Source: Marvinbryantia formatexigens DSM 14469
GTDB lineage: Bacteria; Bacillota; Clostridia; Lachnospirales; Lachnospiraceae
Assembly: GCF_025148285.1 (NCBI RefSeq)
Contig: NZ_CP102268.1
Location: forward strand, 3,813,501-3,877,500
Direction of reading: 5' to 3'
DNA: 64,000 bases
Shown: piece by piece, positions 1 to 8,900 of the stretch
Position numbering within the stretch: position 1 is the first letter of the stretch
Layout of the letters: every line of letters begins with the position of its first letter
Program-made: the position numbers and the translations under genes
The notes under the pieces: model-generated
What the model was told of the DNA's origin: nothing
Seen by the model: the letters and a program-made list of their open reading frames with translations, nothing else
The model's database searches: none

Positions 1-456
1 ATCCCGGCGCTGGCGTATGCGCCGCTTCTGGTCATCACCTTTGGTGTCGGACAGAAGCCGGCGGTAATCCTCATCTGGATCTGTACGTTTATGACCATGA
101 GCATCACCATTTATCAGGGAATCAAAAACATCGACGTTACGCTGATCAAGGCGGCAAGGGTGCTGGGAGCAAATGATTTTGATATTTTCTGGAAGATCAT
201 CTGTCCGGCGACGGTACCGTTTATCATCACGGCAATCCGTCTCGGACTCGGCGCGGCGCTGACGACGCTGCTGGCGGCGGAATCGACCGGCGCGCAGGCA
301 GGTATCGGTATGCGTATCCGCTCACTGTCGAACTCCTTTGAGTCGGCTCCGATGCTGATGTACATTATTCTGCTTGGCATCATCGGTTTAATTCTGGTGA
401 AGATTGTGGATATCATAGAAAGGAAATTAACGGGATGGCAAGAGAAGATAAATTAG
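1..456 (+). CDS. ABC importer permease (SsuC/TauC type), 5'-truncated
   Basis: This is the C-terminal 151 residues of an inner-membrane permease; the reading frame is open to base 1, so the start lies outside the window. Hydrophobic segments alternate with the cytoplasmic EAA-type loop ([20 protein letters not shown], followed by VPFII), the contact site for the ATPase. The sequence resembles the nitrate/sulfonate/taurine permease family (SsuC/TauC). The gene overlaps the ATPase gene by 22 bp, and a binding-protein gene follows, so all three form one importer. The substrate cannot be read from the sequence. I am confident of the family; the substrate class is inferred from family resemblance only. 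Confidence 0.9.
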   Translation: MPALAYAPLLVITFGVGQKPAVILIWICTFMTMSITIYQGIKNIDVTLIKAARVLGANDFDIFWKIICPATVPFIITAIRLGLGAALTTLLAAESTGAQAGIGMRIRSLSNSFESAPMLMYIILLGIIGLILVKIVDIIERKLTGWQEKIN

Positions 457-1226
457 TCAAATTAAAAATCGATAATGTATACAAGGAATATCAGGGGCGC
501 AACGGCAAGGTGGTCGCGCTGAACGGGGTAAGTCTTGACATTGCGGAAAATGAGTTTATCTGTGTGGTAGGTCCGTCGGGCTGCGGCAAATCGACGCTGC
601 TGAATATCATTGCCGGGCTCCTGGAGCCGACCAGCGGAGCAGTCTATCTGGACGGAAAGCAGATTGAGGGCACCGGCGTGGAGCGCGGCGTTGTATTCCA
701 GCAGTATGCGCTGTTTCCGTGGAGGACGGTCATCAAAAATGTCATGTTCGGGCTGGAAATGAAGAAGGTGCCGAAGGATAAGGCGGAGGAAATTGCCCGG
801 AAATACATAAAGGCGGTTGGTCTGGAGGGCTTTGAGCATTCCTATCCGAAGGAGCTCTCCGGCGGCATGAAGCAGCGTGTGGCGATCGCCCGCGCTTATG
901 CGGCAAACCCGGAGGTGCTGCTTCTGGATGAGCCGTTCGGAGCGCTGGATGCGCAGACGCGCGTGCAGCTTCAGACGGAGCTTTTAAATACCTGGGAGCA
1001 GGAGAAAAAGACCTGCTTCTTCATCACACATGATGTGGATGAGGCAATCATTCTGGCGCAGCGCGTCATTATCATGAGCGCGCGTCCGGGACGTATTAAA
1101 AGAATCGTGGATATCGATATTCCGTATCCGAGAACGCAGGAGACAAAATCAGATCCGCGCTTCCTGGAGCTGAAGGCGGAGATCTGGAACGAGGTATACC
1201 AGGAATTCCTGGCGGTACGCAAATAA
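435..1226 (+). CDS. ABC importer ATPase (SsuB/TauB type)
   Basis: This is the 263-residue nucleotide-binding subunit that powers the neighbouring permease. Walker A is GPSGCGKST (46-54), the Q-loop is at FQQ (88-90), the signature is LSGGMKQR (141-148), Walker B is VLLLDEP (161-167), and the H-loop sits in [10 protein letters not shown]. The ATG at 435 is preceded by a GAAAGGA ribosome binding site and lies inside the 3' end of the permease gene, which suggests translational coupling. Length and motifs fit the SsuB/TauB/NrtD group. It is a complete, unremarkable ATPase. Confidence 0.95.
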   Translation: MAREDKLVKLKIDNVYKEYQGRNGKVVALNGVSLDIAENEFICVVGPSGCGKSTLLNIIAGLLEPTSGAVYLDGKQIEGTGVERGVVFQQYALFPWRTVIKNVMFGLEMKKVPKDKAEEIARKYIKAVGLEGFEHSYPKELSGGMKQRVAIARAYAANPEVLLLDEPFGALDAQTRVQLQTELLNTWEQEKKTCFFITHDVDEAIILAQRVIIMSARPGRIKRIVDIDIPYPRTQETKSDPRFLELKAEIWNEVYQEFLAVRK

Positions 1227-1266
1227 TGAAGCCGGGTCAGATGCAGCGGACCCTGATGATGTGACT

Positions 1267-1290
1267 AACCGCAAAGCGGTTAAAATAATT
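1267..1290 (+). promoter_or_regulatory. Hairpin between ATPase and binding-protein genes
   Basis: AACCGC-AAA-GCGGTT forms a 6-bp stem with a 3-nt loop and is followed by an A/T tract just before the AAGGAGG of the binding-protein gene. It may be a weak terminator or an RNA-stability stem that allows a different dose of the binding protein. This rests on appearance only. Confidence 0.35.
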
Positions 1291-1310
1291 TTTTAAGGAG
1301 GACATGAATT

Positions 1311-2309
1311 ATGTTGAAAGGCACTATGAAAAAACTTCTCGGCGTGGCGGCAGCGGCTGCGATGACACTGGCGATGGCGACAGTGGGACATGCGGAGGAA
1401 ACCATCGAACTGAACGTGGCTTACATGCCGAACTACGCATCCCTCTGGTCGGTTCTGACCGGTATTGACCAGGGCTTCTTTGCAGAGGAAGGGCTGGAGA
1501 TCAAGCTGTGGGAGTTTGCGGACGGTCCGTCTGAGATCGCGGCGATGGAGGGCGGCAGCATTGATATCGCTTATATCGGACACGGTGCGCATAAGCTCTG
1601 TATCAACGGACAGGCGACCATTTTCGCGCCGAGCTCTGTGCACAGCACGGACAAAATCATCGTGCTCCCGTCTTCTGAGGTTACTTCCGTGGATGATATC
1701 GCGAATCTGAAGGGCAAAAAGGTAGCCTACAATGCAGGCTCTTCTTCCGAGACGGCTTTAAACGGCGCGCTGGCGGCGGCAGGTCTTACGATGGACGATA
1801 TTGAGGCTTATGAGATGGATGCAACAAACATGGTAGCGGCAATGTCTTCCGGTTCTGTGGATGCCTGCACGGCATGGAACCCGTACAGCAACCAGATCAT
1901 GCAGAACTGCGAAGGCGCTCTGGAGCTGGAATTTGCGACGGATTCCGTAAACCTGTCGAGCTGGATCTGCCTGCCGTCCTATGCGGAAGAAAACAGAGAC
2001 ATCCTGCTCCGCTTCAGCCGTGCGCTGTATAAGGCGATGGCTTACTCTTCCCAGGAGGAAAACTGGGATTATGCGGTCGGACTGTATGCAACACAGTGTG
2101 CGAAGGACAAGGATGCCTGCATGGTGGAGACCGGCGATGCAACCTGGTTCAGCGCAGATGATGTAAAGAACGGTATTGCAGACGGAACAATGCAGGATTA
2201 CTATCAGAGACAGCAGCAGATGTTCATCGACAGCGGCGACGTGGAAGCAGAGGTTCCGCTTGAAAATTATGTGCTGTTTGATTTGATGACAGAGGCGCTG
2301 GGCGAATAG
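1311..2309 (+). CDS. ABC importer substrate-binding protein (NMT1/SsuA-like)
   Basis: This 332-residue secreted protein begins with a Sec signal peptide (basic MLKGTMKK, hydrophobic core, GHA-EE cleavage near residue 28). The mature part has the pattern of nitrate/sulfonate/taurine binding proteins: an N-terminal MPNYASLW strand, GFFAEEGLEI, GSIDIAYIGHGA and a GKKVAYNAGSSSE loop. The ATG at 1311 has AAGGAGG nine bases upstream. There is no lipobox cysteine, which is odd for a Gram-positive binding protein. It is the last gene of the importer; a strong terminator starts about 40 bp after the stop. The ligand is unknown. Confidence 0.9.
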   Translation: MLKGTMKKLLGVAAAAAMTLAMATVGHAEETIELNVAYMPNYASLWSVLTGIDQGFFAEEGLEIKLWEFADGPSEIAAMEGGSIDIAYIGHGAHKLCINGQATIFAPSSVHSTDKIIVLPSSEVTSVDDIANLKGKKVAYNAGSSSETALNGALAAAGLTMDDIEAYEMDATNMVAAMSSGSVDACTAWNPYSNQIMQNCEGALELEFATDSVNLSSWICLPSYAEENRDILLRFSRALYKAMAYSSQEENWDYAVGLYATQCAKDKDACMVETGDATWFSADDVKNGIADGTMQDYYQRQQQMFIDSGDVEAEVPLENYVLFDLMTEALGE

Positions 2310-2347
2310 TATCTGTTACGGCGATTATTCTGAAATAGCGGAATAGA

Positions 2348-2390
2348 CCCCGTGGAGCGGCAGGAAAGTCTGTTCCACGGGGCTTTTGTT
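2348..2390 (+). terminator. Rho-independent terminator of the importer operon
   Basis: CCCCGTGGA (2348-2356) pairs with TCCACGGGG (2374-2382) and is followed by CTTTTGTT. It closes the ABC operon. A GTG that would extend the next gene upstream (2352) lies inside this stem, so that start is unlikely. Confidence 0.85.
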
Positions 2391-2396
2391 GCCATG

Positions 2397-2428
2397 CATA
2401 CGACAAAAACGTCCGGTGGACGTTTTTT
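2397..2428 (+). repeat. Short hairpin repeat, copy 1
   Basis: CATACGACAAAAA is followed by CGTCC-GGT-GGACG and a T6 run. A near-identical element lies at 14821-14852 and a related inverted one at 16269-16304. With A5 before and T5-6 after the stem it could terminate transcription in both directions. Here it sits between the importer terminator and the DUF4838 gene. Confidence 0.6.
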
Positions 2429-2507
2429 AGTCACCGGAGGACCGGCGGGGGCATATGGCGCAGGATTTCACGGGGGATTTTCCTGTGCGGGAAGGATGAC
2501 GGAATTT

Positions 2508-4616
2508 ATGAAGGTATTTTTTAAGCAGGACAGCCCGCAGGCAGTCGCGTATGCGGCAGAGGAGCTGGAGGCGTATCTGAAAAAGATGCTCCCGGAGCTG
2601 GGGGACTGCGATTGGACGATGCGTCTGGAGGTGACGGGAGCACAGGGCACGGAGACAGAAACTGCACTGGCGCCGGATACCGGAGCGCGTGCGTACCGGC
2701 GGGGGAATGAAAAGGAGCATGGATGTACAGCGGCGCCGGACCGGGAAAATGACAGCTTTTGTGTAAAGGTGACGGCGGAGGGCGGCGCAATTACCGGAAA
2801 TCGTCCGCGCAGCGTGCTGCTTGGCGTTTACGATTATCTCCATTATCTGGGCTGCCGTTTTCTGATGCCGGGCGCGCAGGGAGAGTATATTCCGCGCATC
2901 ACAAAAGAGAGGCTTCCGGCAGCTTACGAAAAAACGGCATCCTTTTATCACCGGGGCGTCTGCATAGAGGGAGCGGATTCTTTTGAAAATATCCGGGACT
3001 TTATTGCGTGGCTGCCGAAGGTGGGGTACAACAGCTTCTTTCTGCAGTTTAAGGTGCCGTATGTTTTTCTTGCGCGGTGGTATCACCACGAGCAGAATCC
3101 TTACCGGGAGGCGGAAGAGTTTACGTATGCGGACGCCTGCCGCTATATGCATCTGCTGGAGGCGGAGCTGAAAAAACGGGATCTGATTCTGCACAAGGTG
3201 GGACACGGATGGACGGGAGAGGTGCTCGGCTATGAAATGTCCTCCTGGGAGACGGCAAAGGAGCCGCTGCGGGAGCCGGAAAAATCGTATGCGGCAATGG
3301 TGGGAGGCATGCGGGACCTTTACGGAGGCGCTCCCACAAATACGAATCTCTGCCTGTCGAATCCGGAGACGGTGGAGCGCTTTGCCGGTAAGGTGACGGC
3401 GTATGCAAAAGCAAATCCGGATGTGGATTATCTGCATATCTGGCTGGCGGATGAGTACAACAATGTGTGCGAGTGCGAGGCGTGCCGGAGAACGACGCCC
3501 TCCGACCAGTATGCGGCGCTGCTCAATGAGATTGACCGGCGCTTCTGCGAAGCGCATCTGGACACACGGATCGCTTTTCTGCTGTACCAGGAGCTTTTAT
3601 GGCCGCCGGTGAAGGAGCGCCTGAAAAATCCGCAGCGGTTTGTGCTGATGTTTGCGCCGATCAGCCGGACATTTGAAAAATCGTATGCGCAGGAGCTGAA
3701 GCAGGGAAAGAACGCGGATGGACAGATGGAGCGCCGGAACAGGCAGGATGCGGATGGACAGATGGAGCGCCGGAATGGGCAGGATGCGGACGGGCAGATG
3801 GAGAGCCTGTGCGGACAGAACGCGGACACGCTGCCGGAGTATGTGCGCAACCGGATCGTGCTGCCGTCCGGACTGGGAGAAAATCTGGCGTTTCTGCGGG
3901 CATGGCAGGCGCAGTTTCCGGGGGACAGCTTCGTGTACGACTATCCGCTTGGACGGGCGCATTATGGGGACTTCGGGTATGTACACATTGCCCGGATCAT
4001 CGGAGAGGATATCAAAAAGCTGAAAGAAATGGGGCTGGACGGCTACATAAGCTGCCAGGAGCTGCGTGCGGCTCTGCCGAACGCGCTGCCAAATTACGTG
4101 ATGGGATACACCCTTTTTGAGGAACAGACGGACGTGCAGGCGCTGACGGAGGAATATTTCGCGGCGGCATACGGAAAGAGCGCCGGGGACGTCAGATGCT
4201 ATCTGGAAAAGCTCTCCGCACTGCAGTGCTGCGATTACTTGAATGGAAAGGGCGCGCGCACGGATGCGCGGATGGCAGAGCGGATGCGGCAGATACAGAA
4301 AATCTGCGCGGCGTTTCATCCGGAAGCATATCCGGAGCAGCCGGCGGATGAAAAAGACCGGCAAAGAGAACAGAAATCCGGCGCCCTGCCGGGAAACCCG
4401 GCGCCGTTTTTGCGGGAGCTGCTCGCTTTTCATAAAGAATACGTCCGGCAGCTTGCAGAGGCGCTGGAGCTGCTGGCGGAGGGCAGGCAGCGGGAGGCGG
4501 ATGAGAGCTGGCGCAATCTGCGCCGCTGCCTCTGCGGACAGGAAGAAAAATTCCAGCCGTATCTGGACGTTTACCGTGTGCTGGAGGTTACCCGGAAATA
4601 TACCGGATTTCAGTAA
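2508..4616 (+). CDS. DUF4838-type glycoside-hydrolase-like protein
   Basis: This protein of about 702 residues resembles the DUF4838 family, whose members look like alpha-glucuronidase-type TIM-barrel hydrolases. The start of the protein (VFFKQDSPQAVAYAAEELEAYL) matches the small N-terminal alpha/beta domain of such enzymes. The barrel includes YLHIWLADEYNNVCECEAC (about residues 307-325), a conserved segment with paired cysteines. No signal peptide is seen, so it probably acts in the cytoplasm. I chose ATG 2508 (GGAAGG 12 bases upstream); ATG 2496 is possible. A 12-residue segment (ADGQMERRNRQD) is repeated three times at residues 403-438. It precedes NagB-like and NagA genes, suggesting amino-sugar oligosaccharide breakdown, which is inference. 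Confidence 0.75.
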   Translation: MKVFFKQDSPQAVAYAAEELEAYLKKMLPELGDCDWTMRLEVTGAQGTETETALAPDTGARAYRRGNEKEHGCTAAPDRENDSFCVKVTAEGGAITGNRPRSVLLGVYDYLHYLGCRFLMPGAQGEYIPRITKERLPAAYEKTASFYHRGVCIEGADSFENIRDFIAWLPKVGYNSFFLQFKVPYVFLARWYHHEQNPYREAEEFTYADACRYMHLLEAELKKRDLILHKVGHGWTGEVLGYEMSSWETAKEPLREPEKSYAAMVGGMRDLYGGAPTNTNLCLSNPETVERFAGKVTAYAKANPDVDYLHIWLADEYNNVCECEACRRTTPSDQYAALLNEIDRRFCEAHLDTRIAFLLYQELLWPPVKERLKNPQRFVLMFAPISRTFEKSYAQELKQGKNADGQMERRNRQDADGQMERRNGQDADGQMESLCGQNADTLPEYVRNRIVLPSGLGENLAFLRAWQAQFPGDSFVYDYPLGRAHYGDFGYVHIARIIGEDIKKLKEMGLDGYISCQELRAALPNALPNYVMGYTLFEEQTDVQALTEEYFAAAYGKSAGDVRCYLEKLSALQCCDYLNGKGARTDARMAERMRQIQKICAAFHPEAYPEQPADEKDRQREQKSGALPGNPAPFLRELLAFHKEYVRQLAEALELLAEGRQREADESWRNLRRCLCGQEEKFQPYLDVYRVLEVTRKYTGFQ
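3714..3821 (+). repeat. In-frame 36-bp tandem repeat (3 copies)
   Basis: Three 36-bp units encode ADGQMERRNRQD, ADGQMERRNGQD and ADGQMESLCGQN inside the DUF4838 gene. Being a multiple of three, copy-number change would lengthen a surface loop without breaking the frame. Confidence 0.85.
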
Positions 4617-4664
4617 AAGGATGCGTGTCATGACATTATAAATCGAATCAGGAGGAAGAACGGG

Positions 4665-5483
4665 ATGAAACATGCATATTATTATTATACAAAGGAGGAG
4701 CTGCTTGCTTCGCCGAAGCTGCCGATTGCTGTGATGGAAGATAATGCAGCCGTTTTCCAGGCGATGGCGCAGGAAATGGCGGAGGAGATAAAAAGAAAGA
4801 ATGCGCTTGGGGAGCGCACCGTGTTTATCTGCCCGGTGGGACCGGTCGGTCAGTATCCGTATTTTGTGGATATCGTAAACCGGGAGCGGATCAGTCTGAA
4901 AAATGTGTGGTTTCTTAATATGGACGAGTATCTGACGGACGATAAGCAGTGGATCGACGCTTCGGAGAAGCTGAGCTTCCGCGGCTTTATGAACCGTACC
5001 GTGTATTCGCAGATCGATCCGGAGCTGGTGATGCCGGAAAATCAGAGAGTATTTCCCGACCCGCAGAACACCGGATATCTGCAGGAGCTGATAGAGAAGC
5101 TCGGCGGCGTGGATATCTGCTTCGGCGGCATCGGCATCAACGGACATGTGGCGTTTAATGAGGCGCAGGACGAGTTGTCACCGGAGGAATTCCGTAATCT
5201 GCACACGCGGGTACTGAAAATCAGCCGGGAAACCAGAACAGCAAATGCAATCGGCGATCTGAACGGCGCTATTGACGATATGCCGGTCTACTGTATTACG
5301 ATCGGGATGAACGAGATCTACAACGCACGGAAAATCCGTCTGGGCTGCTTCCGTGACTGGCACCGGAGCGTTGTGCGCCATGCGGCATACGGCGATGTGT
5401 CCGCGCACTTCCCGGTGACGCTCCTGCAGGAGCATCCGGATGTGCTGCTGCGCATCACGGAATTTGTGGCGGAGCTGCCATAA
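4665..5483 (+). CDS. Divergent glucosamine-6-phosphate deaminase (NagB) family protein
   Basis: This 272-residue cytoplasmic protein of the NagB/6-phosphogluconolactonase fold probably acts on a sugar phosphate. Visible motifs are NMDEY (85-89), GGIGINGHVAFNE (144-156) and an SAHFPVTLLQEHPD C-terminal segment. In E. coli NagB the corresponding glycine-rich loop carries a catalytic Asp (GNDGH); here that position is Asn149 (GINGH), while the His (151) and Glu (156) are kept. AGGAGG precedes the ATG at 4665. It lies between the DUF4838 gene and nagA. It may be a true deaminase, an isomerase of a related sugar phosphate, or a protein with changed chemistry. Confidence 0.8.
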   Translation: MKHAYYYYTKEELLASPKLPIAVMEDNAAVFQAMAQEMAEEIKRKNALGERTVFICPVGPVGQYPYFVDIVNRERISLKNVWFLNMDEYLTDDKQWIDASEKLSFRGFMNRTVYSQIDPELVMPENQRVFPDPQNTGYLQELIEKLGGVDICFGGIGINGHVAFNEAQDELSPEEFRNLHTRVLKISRETRTANAIGDLNGAIDDMPVYCITIGMNEIYNARKIRLGCFRDWHRSVVRHAAYGDVSAHFPVTLLQEHPDVLLRITEFVAELP

Positions 5484-5504
5484 GGACAGAGAAACTGGGT
5501 CACG

Positions 5505-5550
5505 TTCTTACGCCTCAGAGAGCAGGTGGCAGGGGCTGGCGTGAACAGTA
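5505..5550. repeat. Degenerate copy of a CTGGCGTGAACAGTAA palindromic repeat
   Basis: ACGCC and GGCGT flank a G-rich spacer and are followed by GAACAGTAATCC. The right half resembles palindromic elements at 15827-15893 and 61682-61745. It lies in the 107-bp gap before nagA and is the weakest of the three copies. Confidence 0.35.
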
Positions 5551-5590
5551 ATCCAGTAATCCGAAGGACAGTGCAGAAGGGAGAAATCTC

Positions 5591-6787
5591 ATGAAAAAGT
5601 ATTATATCGTGAATGGGGAAGTATATATTAATCACCGGTTTGAAAAGGCGAACCTGCTGCTGGAGGAAGGAAAGCTGCGGATATGCAGAGAGGACGCGCC
5701 GCCGGAGGAAGGAAAGCCGCGGATATGCCGGGCGGATGCGCCGCCGGCGGGATGTGAAATTGTGGATGCGTCCGGCAGATGGGTCGTGCCCGGCTTTCTG
5801 GATGTCCATACGCACGGGGCTGTCGGCGTGGATGTGAACGGGGCGACGGCGGCGGATTTAAAGAAAATCGGCAGATTTTTTGCCGGGAACGGGACGACCG
5901 CCTGGCTTGCCTCCGTGCTGACGGACACGAAGGAGCAGACAGAGTGGTGCATCGATCAGTATCTGCAGTCTGACCAGTCGGACGTGCCGGCGGCAGAGCT
6001 TCTGGGGATTCACCTGGAGGGACCGTTTCTTGCGCCGGAGTATAAGGGCGCGATGCCGGAGCACCTGCTGCGAAACGGCTGCGCTGCGCTTGCCGCAGAG
6101 TATCAGGAGCGCGCAAAGGGAAATATCCGTTATATTACCGTTTCGCCGGAGGTGGAGGGCGTTGTGGAAATGATTCCGAAGCTGCGGGAGCTTGGAATGA
6201 CGGTTGCGATCGGACATTCCGGCGCAGATTATCAGACCGCCATGTCGGCAATCGGGGCGGGGGCAGATAGCTGTACGCACACCTTTAACGCCATGCGGCT
6301 TCTGCACCAGCACGAGCCGGCGATTCTCGGAGCGGCGCTGGAAACGGATATTTACTGTGAAATGATCTGCGACGGGCTGCATCTGCATCCGGGGATCGTG
6401 CGGCTCCTGCTGAAAACCAAGGGGACGGAACGTGTCGTCGCCATTACGGATTCTATTATGGCGGCGGGACTGCCGGACGGAAGGTATCACCTGGGCGTGA
6501 ACGAGGTCGTTGTGGAAAACGGTGACGCAAAGCTGGCATCCGACGGCACGCGGGCAGGCAGCACGCTTACGCAGATCCGGGCGCTGCGCAATCTGAAAAA
6601 ATTTACCGGATATTCCCTGGAGGAATTGCTGCCGCTCTTTACGGAAAATCCGGCAAAACTGATTGGAGTGTATGACCGCAAGGGTTCCATCGCAGACGGG
6701 AAGGATGCGGATCTTGTCCTGCTCACGGAAAATCTGGATATCGACCGTGTCTTTTTGCGCGGCACTGCTTTTAAGAAAGAGGGCTGA
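5591..6787 (+). CDS. nagA: N-acetylglucosamine-6-phosphate deacetylase
   Basis: This 398-residue cytoplasmic amidohydrolase removes acetate from GlcNAc-6-phosphate, the step before NagB. Family signatures are all present: DVHTHG (71-76), HLEGPF (141-146), GHSGADY (208-214), CTHTFNAM (229-235), DGLHLHP (261-267) and the catalytic-Asp motif ITDS (285-288, Asp287). GAAGGGA lies 8 bases before ATG 5591. An unusual near-perfect tandem duplication of 14 residues (EEGKLRICREDAPP / EEGKPRICRADAPP, residues 25-52) sits in the N-terminal beta domain, away from the active site. It is downstream of the NagB-like gene and likely co-transcribed with it. Confidence 0.95.
   Translation: MKKYYIVNGEVYINHRFEKANLLLEEGKLRICREDAPPEEGKPRICRADAPPAGCEIVDASGRWVVPGFLDVHTHGAVGVDVNGATAADLKKIGRFFAGNGTTAWLASVLTDTKEQTEWCIDQYLQSDQSDVPAAELLGIHLEGPFLAPEYKGAMPEHLLRNGCAALAAEYQERAKGNIRYITVSPEVEGVVEMIPKLRELGMTVAIGHSGADYQTAMSAIGAGADSCTHTFNAMRLLHQHEPAILGAALETDIYCEMICDGLHLHPGIVRLLLKTKGTERVVAITDSIMAAGLPDGRYHLGVNEVVVENGDAKLASDGTRAGSTLTQIRALRNLKKFTGYSLEELLPLFTENPAKLIGVYDRKGSIADGKDADLVLLTENLDIDRVFLRGTAFKKEG
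5663..5746 (+). repeat. In-frame 42-bp tandem duplication in nagA
   Basis: Two 42-bp units encode EEGKLRICREDAPP and EEGKPRICRADAPP in the N-terminal small domain. The few differences suggest a fairly recent duplication. Confidence 0.85.
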
Positions 6788-6994
6788 GGTGCTGCCGGAT
6801 GTGCCGTATTGCCGCGGCATATCCGGCATCGGAAGGATAACAGACCGGGCGGCGCATCCAGTGGTGGAAGGACAGCAGACCGGGCGGCGCGGTGCGTCCG
6901 GCATCCGCCGGACAGTATATTCGGCTGGCAGCAGCGCATCGGGTATTTGCACATTTTCCGGGAGAAAACATACCTTAAATAAAAAAGGTGTGCT

Positions 6995-7468
6995 ATGGGA
7001 TATTCAGATTATGTGGGCGTGGCAGGCACGATTATTAACATTTCCAGAGGAAATAACTGCTGCAGCCAGATGATGTCGCTCCGTACAGCGGAAGGAATCA
7101 TAAACTTTACGGTGGAGGCAGATACGCAGATAATGGATAACCGGCAGCTCAGACCAGGAATGCAGGTGATTGCCTTCTATGACAGCAGCCTGCCGGTGCC
7201 GTTGATTTTCCCGCCGCAGTACCGTGCGCAGATCATTGCGGTGCCTGGAAGAAACGAACAGGTGATGTTAAATTTCTTTGACCGGAATCTGACTGCGGCT
7301 GACCGTTCTCTGCAGTTGAATGTCGGCAGAAATACCGTAATCAGAACGGTAAACGGGCAGGCATTTACCTGCAGTCTGCAGAACCGGTTCCTGCTGGTTT
7401 ACTATACTGCGGTCACAAGAAGCATTCCGCCGCAGACGACGCCGGACAGAGTTGTGGTACTGTGCTGA
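6995..7468 (+). CDS. Conserved small protein of unknown function
   Basis: This protein has 157 residues, no signal peptide and no long hydrophobic segment. The pattern of short strands (GVAGTIINIS, IINFTVEADTQIMD, QLRPGMQVIAFYDSSLPVPLIFPP, RVVVLC) suggests an all-beta, possibly OB-like, protein. Proteins with the same LRPGMQVIAFYD...PPQY motif occur in clostridia from memory, but I know no function. An AAAGGTG lies before ATG 6995. It is downstream of nagA after a G+C-rich 207-bp gap that holds an imperfect palindrome (6796-6829) and a repeated CAGACCGGGCGGCGC. Confidence 0.65.
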   Translation: MGYSDYVGVAGTIINISRGNNCCSQMMSLRTAEGIINFTVEADTQIMDNRQLRPGMQVIAFYDSSLPVPLIFPPQYRAQIIAVPGRNEQVMLNFFDRNLTAADRSLQLNVGRNTVIRTVNGQAFTCSLQNRFLLVYYTAVTRSIPPQTTPDRVVVLC

Positions 7469-7556
7469 TGATACAACTTTGATACAAACATGATAAAATC
7501 AGGATACATTCCCCGTTTATACTGTCAGAAGAAAAACGGGAAAGAGTAGTGATTAC

Positions 7557-8900
7557 ATGAAAAAAGAGAATGCTTTGCAGCGTTTTATAAGTTATCTGAC
7601 AGGCAGCCGGGAGTTGGAACAGGCGGAACAGATGCTGGGCAGGCTGCTCCTGGCAGCCGGAGATGACGGGCAGCGCCGGGAAATCGGCCGCATAAGAAAG
7701 CTGATACGGAAATACCGGAGAGAACGGCGTACCCGGCTTTGCATTGCAGGCGGAGCATTGTGTATTGTGCTGGCGGCGCTGATTCTATGGATGGCGGCGG
7801 TCATGTCCGAAAAAGGAACGGCGGATAAAAGCGGTGTGCAAAAATCCGCATCCGCACCGGATAGAGAGAATGCATCCGCCCTGCCGGAGGTGGGAATACA
7901 GGACGTGCTGCTGGGAGAAGGACAAAGCGCGCAGCCTGCTCAGACGGAAAAGCAGGAGGAAACGGAAGAAATCGTGAAGCTGGAGGAACCGGTGGAGCTG
8001 CTTTTAAGCTTTACCGGGGACTGCATTCTGGGAACGGACGAATATTTTGCCTGGGATACCGGGTTCAATGCTTATTACGATATGTACGGGGCGGATTATT
8101 TTCTGGAAAATGTGCGGGACATTTTTCAGAAGGATGATTTGACGATTGTTAATATGGAGGGAACGCTGACAGAGGAAACGACAAGAGAGGAGAAACAATT
8201 TGCGTTTAAGGGAAAGCCGGAGTTTGTAAAGATTCTGGCTTCCTCGTCTGTGGAGGCGGCAAATGTGGCGAACAACCACAGTCATGATTATGGGGAGCAG
8301 AGCTTTCTGGACACCGTCAATATCCTGGAGCAGAATCATATCCGGACCTTTGGTTATGACGACACGGCGCTGATGGAAGTGAAGGGCGTAAAGGTCGGGA
8401 TATTTGGAATTTATGAGCTGGACGACCATCTGGAGCGGACTGGGCAGGTGAAATCGAATATCGCAAAACTGAAGCAGGAGGGCGCGGACATTATCGTGGC
8501 GGTTTTTCACTGGAGCAACGAGCTGGTGACGGTTCCCGATGAGAACCAGGTGACACTGGCGCATCTGGCAATCGACGAGGGAGCGGATGTGGTGGTCGGT
8601 CATCACCCGCACGTCCTGCAGGGAATCGGGACATACAAGGGCAAAACAATCGCCTACAGTCTTGGAAATTTCTGCTTCGGCGGAAATACGCATCCCACGG
8701 AGACAGACACCATGATTTTTCAGCAGAAATTTGTCATTAACACAGACAGAGAGATTACAGAGAGCGAGACAAATCTGATTCCCTGTTCGGTATCCTCCGA
8801 CAGCACAATTAACAACTACCAGCCGACGCCGCTGACGGGAGAAGAAGCGGAGCGGGTATTAAATCTGATTGACGAAAGAAGCAGGGCACTGACGGGTTAA
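7557..8900 (+). CDS. CapA-family membrane-anchored metallophosphatase-like protein
   Basis: This 447-residue protein has an N-terminal cytoplasmic basic region, one membrane span (about residues 61-83), a low-complexity Glu/Gln linker and an extracellular CapA (PGA_cap) domain from about residue 148. Domain motifs are LSFTGDCILGTD, IVNMEGTL, NVANNHSHDYG, FHWSNE, VVGHHPHVLQG and YSLGNF, the metal-binding pattern of this calcineurin-like fold. CapA proteins take part in poly-gamma-glutamate capsule synthesis, but no capBC genes are near, so its substrate is unknown. Its TAA stop overlaps the aroA stop on the other strand within a shared TTAA. Confidence 0.88.
   Translation: MKKENALQRFISYLTGSRELEQAEQMLGRLLLAAGDDGQRREIGRIRKLIRKYRRERRTRLCIAGGALCIVLAALILWMAAVMSEKGTADKSGVQKSASAPDRENASALPEVGIQDVLLGEGQSAQPAQTEKQEETEEIVKLEEPVELLLSFTGDCILGTDEYFAWDTGFNAYYDMYGADYFLENVRDIFQKDDLTIVNMEGTLTEETTREEKQFAFKGKPEFVKILASSSVEAANVANNHSHDYGEQSFLDTVNILEQNHIRTFGYDDTALMEVKGVKVGIFGIYELDDHLERTGQVKSNIAKLKQEGADIIVAVFHWSNELVTVPDENQVTLAHLAIDEGADVVVGHHPHVLQGIGTYKGKTIAYSLGNFCFGGNTHPTETDTMIFQQKFVINTDREITESETNLIPCSVSSDSTINNYQPTPLTGEEAERVLNLIDERSRALTG

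Noticed and set aside
2352-2507. Upstream GTG start for the DUF4838 protein
   Set aside because: The GTG lies inside the terminator stem of the previous operon and the extra residues have no family resemblance.
3597-5147. Open frame of 516 codons on the minus strand across the DUF4838 and NagB-like genes
   Set aside because: It spans two real genes with clear families on the plus strand and has no recognisable domain or start signal.
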